43,681 bases of DNA from Planctomycetota bacterium (GTDB taxonomy: Bacteria > Planctomycetota > B15-G4): contig JAJDER010000015.1 of NCBI GenBank assembly GCA_029259725.1, forward strand, positions 1 to 43,681, read 5' to 3'. The translations under genes were made by a program, and so were the position numbers. Shown here one piece after another: positions 14,490 to 23,066 of the stretch (positions within the stretch are counted from its first letter, which is position 1; the number at the start of each line of letters is the position of its first letter). The notes beneath the pieces are model-generated. The model was not told the origin of the DNA. It ran no database searches and was given only the letters and a program-made list of their open reading frames with translations.

Positions 14490-17405
14490 CTACGGTGTCG
14501 TCGCCTGCAGTCCGTTCGTGGCCGAGAGTCCCTTCGGCGCCGCGGCGTCGAGGATCCACGCCTGGAACACGAAGTCGATGCCGGCCGGCACGCCCGCGGG
14601 GAAGGTGGAGCCGAGGATCGCGAAACCGGTGCCGTCCAGCGGCAGGCCGTTGATCAGCAGATCCGGGCTGGGCCAGAGCGTGCCCTGCTTGAACGGGATG
14701 CCGATGGCGGAGAGACCGACGACCAGCGTGTAGCTGGAACTCGGCGCGCCGTTGGCGACCTGGAACGTGACCTGGGTGTTCGCCTCCAGCGTGCCGTTGG
14801 CGTTGAGGATCGGGTCGCCCTGCACGCCGGCGAGCGGGCTGCCGAGGTTGGTCCACGGGTCGACGTTCGGCGAGATGTTCTCGTAGAGGAACGTCGCCTC
14901 GCCCTGGTTGCCCACGGCGAGGTCGGGGTCGCCGTCGCCGTCGAAGTCACCGAAGGACGCCGTGCGTGAGTTGCCGCCGTCGGCGACCACCGGACCGCCG
15001 AGCACGGCGATGAAGGTCCCGTCGCCCTCGTTCAGGTAGAGCTCGTTGCCCTGGCCCGACGCGTTGGGGACGAGCAGATCGAGGTCGCCGTCGGCCTCGA
15101 CGTCGACCCACTCGGCGCGACGCGAGGCGTTCGTCGCGGCGACCTCGGGGCCGCCCAGCACGCGCACGAAGGTGCCCTCGGTGCCGCCCTGCGCGCCGCC
15201 CAGGTTGCGGTAGAGAAAGTTCACCTCGCCCGAGTTGACCACGAAGAGGTCGAGGTCGCCGTCGCCGTCGATGTCACCCCAGGTGCCGCTGAACGAGTTG
15301 CCGCCGTCGTTGCCGACCGGGCCCACGGTGTCGGCCTGGTAGGTCCCGGCCAGCCCCGCCTGGGCGCCGCCCTGGTTCACGTAGAGGAAGTTGTTCCCGG
15401 CGCGGTTGGCCACGAACAGGTCGGGGTCGCCGTCGCCGTCCGCGTCGCCGAAGTGGGCGCCGTAGTTGTTGCCCAGGTCGGTCTGCGTCGGGTCGGACGC
15501 GGCCTGGAAGAAGACGCCGAGCACGCCGCCCTGGATGCCGCCGGTGTTCCAGTAGAGCAGGTTGCCCTGGTCGTTGCTGTTGGCCACGAAGATGTCGAGG
15601 TCGCCGTCGGCGTCGATGTCGGCCACGTCCACGGCACGACTGTTGCGGCCGTCCATGCTCACCGGACTGTTCACGGCCTCGACGAAGGTGCCGAGCGTGC
15701 CGCCCTGCGCGCCGCCCTGGTTGAAGTAGAGCTCGTTGTCGTCGCCGAAGCGGTTCACCACGACCACGTCGAGATCGCCGTCGGCGTCGAAGTCGGCCCA
15801 GGCCGCGTCCTGCGACTGGCTCAGGCCGTTGACCAGCGGGTCGTTGAGGACGCGCTGGAAGGTGCCGGGGATGCCGCCCTGCACGCCGCCGAGGTTGCGG
15901 TACAGCGCGTTGACGGTGTCGTCCGCGGTGGCCAGGAAGAGGTCGTTGTAGCCGTCGTCGTCGAAGTCGACCCAGGTGATGTCGAAGGTCTCGTGCGGAT
16001 CGGTGAGCAGGTTGGCGCCGGCCGCGGCCACCGAGACGAAGGTGCCGCCGAGGTCGTTGCGGTAGAGGAAGTTCTCGTTGTCGCCCGCCGCGGTGGTGTT
16101 GGCCACGGCCAGGTCGAGGTCGCCGTCGCCGTCGATGTCGGCCCAGCCGTTCTTGTGCGAGTAGCCCCCGTCCATGACCACGATGCCGGTCGCGACCTGG
16201 GTGAACTCGCCGTTGCCGTCGTTGGTGTACATGCGGTTGTCCGCGTTGCAGCAGCCGGACAGGTAGAGGTCGGGGTCGCCGTCGGCGTCCCAGTCCTCGA
16301 AGTCCGCGTGGAGCGTGACGTGGCCGTCGTTCACCACCGGCCCGGTCGTCACCGGCGAGAACTGGCCGGCCACGCCGCCCTGGTCACCGCCCTGGTTGAG
16401 GTAGAGCTCGTTGTCGTCGAAGAAGTTGCCGACCACCAGGTCGAGGTCGCCGTCGTCGTCGATGTCCGCGAAGTCTCCGGCCTGGCTGTCGGTGGCGAAG
16501 ATCATCGGGTGGAAGCCGTTCATCTTGGTGAAGACGCCCGAGCCGCCGTTGGTGTAGAGGAAGTTGGTCTGGTCGCTGCCGTTGGAGACGAACAGGTCGA
16601 GGTCGCCGTCGTTGTCGATGTCGCCGAGCGCCACGCCGTTGCTCGCGCCGCCGTCGGTGACCGCCGGGCCCACGGTGAGCTTGGTGAAGTCGCCCTGCGT
16701 GCCGCCCTGCACGCCGCCCTGGTTGACGAAGATCAGGTTGTCACCGCTGTGCACGGCCACGACCAGGTCCAGGTCCAGGTCCGCGTCGAGGTCCCCGAAG
16801 ACGGCGGCGCGGCAATCGGCCAGGTCGCTGACGATGGCGCCGGTGAACTCCTGCAGGAACACGCCCTCGGTGCCGCCCTGCAGGCCGCCCTGGTTGCGGA
16901 AGAAGGTGTTGTTGAGCGCGTTGCCGTTGCAGACGTAGAGGTCGAGGTCGCCGTCGCCGTCGGTGTCGGCCCACTGCGCCGCGGTGGAGAGCTGGTTGCC
17001 GTTGGTCAGCGGCGAGGCGAGGTCCTCGACGAAGTCACCGGTGGTGCCGCCCTGCGCGCCGCCCTGGTTCACGAAGAACTGGTTGGGGCCCTCGTTGGCC
17101 ACGTAGAGGTCGGCGTCGCCGTCGCCGTCCGCGTCGCCGAAGGCCATGGCGCGGGATTCGTTGGTCGTGGTGACGATCGGGCCGGTCGTGATCTTCTCGA
17201 AGGTGCTCTGGGCCGCGAGCGGTGGTGCGACGGACGCGACGGCGAGGGCAGCAAGAGCGAGGGCGAGGATCGGCGTGACGGCGAGGCGCTTCGCGAGGCG
17301 GCCGGAAAGCGGTGCGCGATGGCCGGCAAGCGTTGCGCGATGGGCGGCAAGCGTTGCGCGAGCGGGCAGTGGCCGGAACGATGTCGTGCGGATCAGGACA
17401 GTCAT
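14490..17405 (-). CDS. Giant exported VCBS repeat protein, 14 units
   Basis: 971 residues. ATG 17405 is chosen because GAGGAGA sits at ideal spacing before it; an ATG at 17438 is in frame but less well placed. The N-terminus has a basic leader with seven-residue repeats, then a hydrophobic core ending APPLAAQS. About fourteen units of ~60 residues follow, each with a calcium loop (D.DGDGDLDLFVAN) and a turn of the form N.LY.NQGGAQGGT.G.F. Fourteen blades would make two seven-bladed propellers. The last ~125 residues are the shared C-terminal module (FKQGTLWPSPDL, FPAGVPAGIDFVFQAW, ending LSATNGLQATTP). An extracellular or envelope location is expected. The ligand is unknown. Confidence 0.9.
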   Translation of the reverse strand: MTVLIRTTSFRPLPARATLAAHRATLAGHRAPLSGRLAKRLAVTPILALALAALAVASVAPPLAAQSTFEKITTGPIVTTTNESRAMAFGDADGDGDADLYVANEGPNQFFVNQGGAQGGTTGDFVEDLASPLTNGNQLSTAAQWADTDGDGDLDLYVCNGNALNNTFFRNQGGLQGGTEGVFLQEFTGAIVSDLADCRAAVFGDLDADLDLDLVVAVHSGDNLIFVNQGGVQGGTQGDFTKLTVGPAVTDGGASNGVALGDIDNDGDLDLFVSNGSDQTNFLYTNGGSGVFTKMNGFHPMIFATDSQAGDFADIDDDGDLDLVVGNFFDDNELYLNQGGDQGGVAGQFSPVTTGPVVNDGHVTLHADFEDWDADGDPDLYLSGCCNADNRMYTNDGNGEFTQVATGIVVMDGGYSHKNGWADIDGDGDLDLAVANTTAAGDNENFLYRNDLGGTFVSVAAAGANLLTDPHETFDITWVDFDDDGYNDLFLATADDTVNALYRNLGGVQGGIPGTFQRVLNDPLVNGLSQSQDAAWADFDADGDLDVVVVNRFGDDNELYFNQGGAQGGTLGTFVEAVNSPVSMDGRNSRAVDVADIDADGDLDIFVANSNDQGNLLYWNTGGIQGGVLGVFFQAASDPTQTDLGNNYGAHFGDADGDGDPDLFVANRAGNNFLYVNQGGAQAGLAGTYQADTVGPVGNDGGNSFSGTWGDIDGDGDLDLFVVNSGEVNFLYRNLGGAQGGTEGTFVRVLGGPEVAATNASRRAEWVDVEADGDLDLLVPNASGQGNELYLNEGDGTFIAVLGGPVVADGGNSRTASFGDFDGDGDPDLAVGNQGEATFLYENISPNVDPWTNLGSPLAGVQGDPILNANGTLEANTQVTFQVANGAPSSSYTLVVGLSAIGIPFKQGTLWPSPDLLINGLPLDGTGFAILGSTFPAGVPAGIDFVFQAWILDAAAPKGLSATNGLQATTP
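17300..17362. repeat. Three 21-bp tandem units in a leader-coding region
   Basis: Units start at 17300, 17321 and 17342 with core GGCAAGCGTTGCGCGA. On the coding (minus) strand they encode seven-residue repeats of the form A/G-H-R-A-T/P-L-A/S just before the signal-peptide hydrophobic core. Confidence 0.8.
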
Positions 17406-17860
17406 CGGAGTCTCCTCGGAAAGCACCGCATCCCTCATCGGCGGCTGAGGGGGACTGCCTGGACTCTCACGTGGAGGCCGGCAGCACGGTGCCCGAAGTG
17501 TCGTTTCCTGGTGGATCCCCCCCGATGCGGGAACGGGCGCCGAGGGGAACGGATCAATGGCGCGTGACAGGGGGCCGCGACCTGGGGTCGCCCCGGCGTT
17601 CGCCGCACCGGCGCGGGATCTTGGCCCGAGTGGTAAGGGTATCGGCTCCGAGCGCCACGGGAAGTGACGGGAGCTTCCCCCTGACAGGACCGTCAGGCGC
17701 GGGGCGGCGGGCCCACGGCGCCGGCGCGCGCCTGAGGCCTCCACGGACCGGGGATTCCGGACTGCTAGACTGCCGGGCTTTGTTGCCCATCCCGGCGCCC
17801 AGGGCCTGATCTCGGGATTTGTGCCCCGCCGCGATCCGCCCGCGACCCTCGAGAAACGTG
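17406..17860. other. Divergent intergenic region
   Basis: 455 bp between the VCBS gene (minus) and the M28 peptidase gene (plus). It holds a GGAGG-type ribosome site next to 17405 and a candidate extended -10 at 17763-17771 for the peptidase. I see no coding sequence with family resemblance. Homopolymer-like C/G runs (about 17515-17524 and 17565-17570) are present but form no clear hairpin plus T-run. Confidence 0.5.
17763..17771 (+). promoter_or_regulatory. Candidate extended -10 TGCTAGACT for the M28 gene
   Basis: TGC followed by TAGACT, about 90 nt before the ATG at 17861. It matches an extended -10 (TGN plus TANANT-like). No good -35 is visible at 17 nt upstream, as is common for extended -10 promoters. 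Confidence 0.35.
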
Positions 17861-19381
<1,521 letters not shown>

Positions 19382-19430
19382 TGCACACGCCGAGGTGAGC
19401 GGTGCGTCTCGCCGTGGAGCCCGCCGTGCC

Positions 19431-19901
19431 CTACTCCTTGGGAGCGTGCACCTGGTGCCACATCTTGTTGAGCGCGTCCCGACGCTCGCCCTCGGCGAGC
19501 AGCGTTTCGCGCCGCTTGTCCTTGGCGATCTTGAGCACGGCGTCGAGGTCACCGGGCTTGTCGAGCAGGACGATCTCCGCCGTGTTGAGCGCGAAGATCC
19601 CGTCCGGGTGATGCCGCGGCTCGCCACTCGGGTCGAGGGTGACGAAGGCCACGTTCGAGCCGACCTGGAGATTCTTCCAGATGTACGACAGCGGGCGACT
19701 CACATCCGCCCTGAGGCTGAAGACGACGACGCGCTCAGGGGAACCGACCGTCACGGCACGAATGAGCCCAGGCTCGTCCTCGCCGGGCTCGATCTTCTCG
19801 ACGACGACAGCGGTCGTGTGGGCATCGACCTGCGGACCTTGGGAGCAGCCCATGAGCAACGCCGCGCAGACGGCGGCGGACAACGACGCAAGCTTGAACA
19901 C
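19431..19901 (-). CDS. Small lipoprotein of unknown function
   Basis: 156 residues if started at GTG 19901, which has GGGGG five bases before it; a GTG at 19913 is also possible. The N-terminus FKLASLSAAVCAALLMGC is a lipoprotein signal, with lipobox LMGC and Cys19. The mature part is mixed alpha/beta with phrases such as VVVFSLRADVSRPLSYIWKN and ends in a charged helix (KIAKDKRRETLLAEGERRD). I recognise no family. It runs against the M28 gene and leaves a gap of about 420 bp before the TIR gene. Confidence 0.7.
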   Translation of the reverse strand: MFKLASLSAAVCAALLMGCSQGPQVDAHTTAVVVEKIEPGEDEPGLIRAVTVGSPERVVVFSLRADVSRPLSYIWKNLQVGSNVAFVTLDPSGEPRHHPDGIFALNTAEIVLLDKPGDLDAVLKIAKDKRRETLLAEGERRDALNKMWHQVHAPKE

Positions 19902-20109
19902 GATAACCCCCACGGACCCACCAGAAGGGCCGGACAACACGAAGTGAAGAACTTCGAAGGAGTGTAGGGAGCGGGCTTCCGACGTCAAGGCGGGGACGTG
20001 CGATGGGAAACCGGGGGGAGGCCCGACGAGCCCGTGGTGGTGGCGCGCCGCTCGCCTCGGGGACGCCGTCCTGGAGGCCGATAGGTGGAGATCGGGGGAT
20101 GGCGAGACC

Positions 20110-20256
20110 CTGGAGGCGGCGCGGCTGCTGCTGGCGCTGAACCTGCGGCCGCGGCACACGATCCGCGTGGTCCATGAACGAGGAGCACGGCCTCGGCGGC
20201 GCGCGGGCCTACCGCAACACCTCGACGAGAGGCCGCGGCACGTCTCCACGATGTAA
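20110..20256 (+). pseudogene. Decayed fragment of an M28 peptidase gene
   Basis: The DNA matches 18874-19029 of the intact M28 gene in the same orientation. The first 65 aligned bases differ at about 5 positions. Then a 5-nt deletion (CTTCA of the intact gene) removes the frame just before the catalytic NEE motif, followed by CGAGGAGCACGGCCTCGG matching CGAGGAGAACGGCCTCGG. Similarity fades after ~110 bases and stops by ATGTAA at 20256. Both ends of the gene are missing. The differences (AACCTGCGG for GACCTGAAG) suggest a paralogue rather than a recent exact copy. Confidence 0.8.
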
Positions 20257-20268
20257 GCGGCGTTGACC

Positions 20269-20277
20269 TGATAGGCT
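20269..20277 (+). promoter_or_regulatory. Candidate extended -10 TGATAGGCT for the TIR gene
   Basis: TGA followed by TAGGCT, 49 nt before the ATG at 20326. It lies 12 nt after the end of the M28 remnant, so the gene would have its own promoter. The start itself has GGGGA at good spacing. Confidence 0.33.
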
Positions 20278-20325
20278 CGGGTCTCGTCGCGGTGGACGCT
20301 CCGCCCTAGGGACCCGGGGAAGCGC

Positions 20326-22245
20326 ATGACAGCGGACAGAGCGGGCCGCGCTTCGGCGCCGCGGAGTGCCGCACAGAGCTCTCGACGAGAGGCCAAGCGG
20401 CCACCGAAAGGACGTCGCCCACGCCCGGCCCGACTCTTCATCAGCTACTCACATCGCGACGCGGAGCTCGTGTCCGAGGTCGTCTCCCGACTCGAGGAGA
20501 AGGGATTCTCGTGCTGGATCGCCCCCCGCGATGTCCAGGGAGGCTCGCCTTGGGGACGATCGATCGTCCACGCGATCGAGGCCTGCGACGTCTTCACGCT
20601 GCTCCTGACCAAGCGCTCCAACCGGAGCCGCCAGGTCCTGCACGAGGTCGAGCGGGCCATGTCCAAGGACAAGGCGCTCCTCCCCGTCAAACTCGATCCG
20701 TGCGACGTCGGCGAGCACCTCGAGCTCTACCTCGGCGCGGTCCACTGGGTGGAGGCCATGGGCTTCGACGCCGAGCAGATCGCCGAGGTGGTGATCGAGA
20801 ACGCCCAGCGCCGAAGTGGCCTTGCCCCCCTGGCGCCCGGCCGCAGGGGGAGTCCGTGGGCCAAGGTGCTCCTCGGACTCGCCCTCCTGGCGGCCGTCGG
20901 TGTGACCTCCAAGTTCGCACCCTGGTCGCGAGAAGCCGCTGCTCCTGCCTTCGCAGACGTTCTCCCCGCCTTCCGCTTCGACGAGACTTCGCTCTACTGG
21001 CAGCCGTTCGCCAAGACCGCTTCGCTCGATGGCGCCACGACGCGGCAGTTCAGCCCGTCACCCGATGTCATCCGAGCCGTCCAGGAGACGCCTCTTCCCG
21101 GCCTCCTCCAGCGCATGCCGTCGAGCCTCCCGCGGCTCGCCGAGGAGGTTGAGCAGATCGTCGGCGTTCCCATCGTCGTGGACCTTGTCCTCCCCGACGT
21201 GGACTTCGAGTTGAGCGACGCCGCGGAGATGCTCGGCCTGGGCACGTACAAGCCCGACGAGATCACCGCCGCGCAACTCCTCGACGCGATCTGCGAGTTC
21301 GTCCCAGGCATGGCGTGGACCATCGTCCGGGATGGCGTCTGGATCACGACGCCCCAACGTGCCGCGCTGCGAGCCGTCGCGTTCCACCACTTCGTGGGGG
21401 ACCTCGTGGCCGCCGAGGCCCCGCTGATCGGATCCGATTTTGCCGACCGGCAGCCGGCCTGGCCCACGCTCGAACGGCTGGAAGACGTCACCACGACGGC
21501 CGCCGACACGAGTGAAGTGCGCGCGGTCATCGAGGCGTGCATGCTACCGATCGATGCACGGGGACGAGCGGTGGGCGCGATGTCCCAGGGAGACTTCGTC
21601 CAGCTGCAACACGACCCGGAAGTCCACGCCGCCATTCACCACCTGTTGATGGCGTGGCGTGAGGGGGCCGGTCTCGGCAGCAGTGATGATCTCATGCCAC
21701 TCCGCCTGCTCGAGGCGAGAGCCGACGAGAGAAACGCGGAAGCGGCGGAGCGACTCGCACGCCTTCCCATCGTGGCGGACTTCCATGACACACCCATCGA
21801 GGAGTACGTCGACTTCCTGACCCAGATGACGGGTCTGGACTACCGATGGTCCGCGAACGCCAGCGATGCCGTCATGAACAGCGACTTCGCCATGCGGGCG
21901 CCTCTGATGAGCGCACTCGAGGTCCTCGACCTGCTGCAGCGCGACAACCAGGATCTCAGCTGGACTCTCGATGACGGCAAGATCGTCCTGGTGGACGTGA
22001 TCGAGGAGGAGTGGGAGGCCGACCGCCTCTGGGTCCACGACGTTCGAGGCCTCCTCGCCCGGCACGAGATGACGGGGGAGACCCTGCGCAGTCGCATCGT
22101 GCGGAGCATGGGAACGCCCGAGGAGCAGCTCCGTGCCGACCGTGCCCTGTGGGTCACTGACGAGGGCCTGCTCCACGCGTTGATGCCGACCTGGGCCCAG
22201 CACCACGTGCAGGGGCAGATCGACGAGTTCCGCTCCGGGGATTAG
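20326..22245 (+). CDS. TIR domain - membrane span - secretin/STN-like protein
   Basis: 639 residues. A basic N-terminus is followed by a TIR domain (about 36-145): RLFISYSHRDAELV, then CWIAPRDVQGG, CDVFTLLLTKRS and VLHEVERAM, where Glu107 is the best candidate for the NADase glutamate. One hydrophobic span lies at about 179-196. The rest should be periplasmic. Residues 268-343 resemble an STN/secretin short domain (LAEEVEQIVGVPIVVD... WTIVRDGVWITTP). Residues 380-447 resemble a GspD N-domain-like segment ending VHAAIHHLLMAWREG. Residues 481-558 are a second STN-like unit (VADFHDTPIEEYVDFLTQMTG... LSWTLDDGKIVLVD). No secretin channel follows. I infer an envelope sensor with a cytoplasmic TIR output. 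The ligand and the activity are unknown. Confidence 0.82.
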   Translation: MTADRAGRASAPRSAAQSSRREAKRPPKGRRPRPARLFISYSHRDAELVSEVVSRLEEKGFSCWIAPRDVQGGSPWGRSIVHAIEACDVFTLLLTKRSNRSRQVLHEVERAMSKDKALLPVKLDPCDVGEHLELYLGAVHWVEAMGFDAEQIAEVVIENAQRRSGLAPLAPGRRGSPWAKVLLGLALLAAVGVTSKFAPWSREAAAPAFADVLPAFRFDETSLYWQPFAKTASLDGATTRQFSPSPDVIRAVQETPLPGLLQRMPSSLPRLAEEVEQIVGVPIVVDLVLPDVDFELSDAAEMLGLGTYKPDEITAAQLLDAICEFVPGMAWTIVRDGVWITTPQRAALRAVAFHHFVGDLVAAEAPLIGSDFADRQPAWPTLERLEDVTTTAADTSEVRAVIEACMLPIDARGRAVGAMSQGDFVQLQHDPEVHAAIHHLLMAWREGAGLGSSDDLMPLRLLEARADERNAEAAERLARLPIVADFHDTPIEEYVDFLTQMTGLDYRWSANASDAVMNSDFAMRAPLMSALEVLDLLQRDNQDLSWTLDDGKIVLVDVIEEEWEADRLWVHDVRGLLARHEMTGETLRSRIVRSMGTPEEQLRADRALWVTDEGLLHALMPTWAQHHVQGQIDEFRSGD

Positions 22246-22682
22246 CGGCCGTGCGCTGGATGCGGCGCAGCATCGCCTGAACGAGACCTCGCATACTGGC
22301 GCCGAGCCCGGACAGCCGCTCGATGCGGGGCTCGAGCGGGCCACCGAAACGGGGTGGCGTCATCGTCGAGATGCCCGCCGGCGTGTTCTCCGTCTACGCC
22401 ACCAACCTCGTGGCGAGCCGCAACGTGAACGTGGCCGGCCTCGACACGGCCGAGGGCGGCTTGAAAGAGCCGCCGGCAGGGATGCGCGTCGTCAGCCTCA
22501 CGATCGACTGCGAACCCCGGCCCATGCCTGGCCGCACCCCGGCGCACCAGCACGCCCATGTCAGCGACGAGGGCGCGGGACGATTCCTCGAGCCGGACAA
22601 CGCCCGAACGGCGCCTTTCCGGACCACCACCTCAGCGGCTACCTTCATGCGTCGCCCACGACCTCGAGCCGGGAGACACACC
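22246..22682. other. Gene-poor stretch with a phosphate-permease remnant
   Basis: 437 bp between the TIR and DoxX genes. The minus strand at 22258-22316 matches the 3' part of the PiT gene. The plus strand from 22371 to about 22600 is open and has coding-like third positions in frame with DoxX, but the translation (starting MPAGVFSVYATNLV) resembles nothing I know and has no good start. It is probably non-coding or decayed. Confidence 0.5.
22258..22316 (-). pseudogene. Fragment of a PiT phosphate permease gene
   Basis: An ungapped alignment with 32053-32111 of the PiT gene gives 52 of 59 identical bases, in the same orientation. On the minus strand it encodes GLGASMRGLVQAMLRRI, against GLGASTRGLVKSTLRRI in the permease. 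Similarity stops abruptly on both sides, so only ~20 codons survive. Confidence 0.65.
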
Positions 22683-23063
22683 ATGCCGTTCCTGAAGCCC
22701 TACGAGCCGCAGACCTACGCGATGTGCCGGATCGTCGCCGGCTTCCTCATGCTCTGGCACGGCTCGCAGAAGGTGCTGGGCTGGCCGTCGGGCATGCCGG
22801 ACATGGAGATGCCCTGGCACATCACGTACGTCGCCGGGCCGATCGAGCTGCTCGGCGGGCTGTGCGTGTGCATCGGACTGCTCGTGCGACCGGCGGCGTT
22901 CCTGCTCAGCGGGACGATGGCCTTCGCCTACTGGATGGCCCACGGCACCCAGGCCCTGCTGCCGCTCCACAACGGCGGCGAGCTGGCGGCGCTGTACTGC
23001 TTCCTGTTCCTGTTCATCGCCGCGCGCGGGCCGGGCCTCTGGAGCCTGCAGAGCGAGGACTGA
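22683..23063 (+). CDS. DoxX-family membrane protein
   Basis: 126 residues from ATG 22683 with GGGAG eight bases upstream. Four hydrophobic spans are visible, with the family phrases RIVAGFLMLWHGSQKVLGW near the N-terminus and GPIELLGGLCVCIGLLVRPA in the middle. AYWMAHGTQALLPLHNGGE follows. DoxX-like proteins are small inner-membrane proteins of uncertain function, some linked to thiosulfate or redox chemistry. The gene ends 3 bp before the convergent stop of the kinase gene, leaving no room for a terminator. Confidence 0.9.
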   Translation: MPFLKPYEPQTYAMCRIVAGFLMLWHGSQKVLGWPSGMPDMEMPWHITYVAGPIELLGGLCVCIGLLVRPAAFLLSGTMAFAYWMAHGTQALLPLHNGGELAALYCFLFLFIAARGPGLWSLQSED

Positions 23064-23066
23064 GCC

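Larger units (their letters stand above)
19914..20325. other. Intergenic region with a gene remnant
   Basis: 412 bp between a lipoprotein gene (minus) and the TIR gene (plus). It holds the M28 peptidase remnant (20110-20256) and a candidate promoter (20269-20277). The first ~190 bp show no recognisable coding sequence. Confidence 0.5.

Noticed and set aside
20110..20256. The M28-like segment as a small functional gene
   Set aside because: A 5-nt deletion breaks the frame before the catalytic motif and both ends of the gene are missing.
22323..23063. A 246-residue DoxX protein starting at 22323
   Set aside because: The extra ~120 N-terminal residues have no membrane span or family match, while ATG 22683 has a good ribosome site and begins exactly where DoxX similarity begins.
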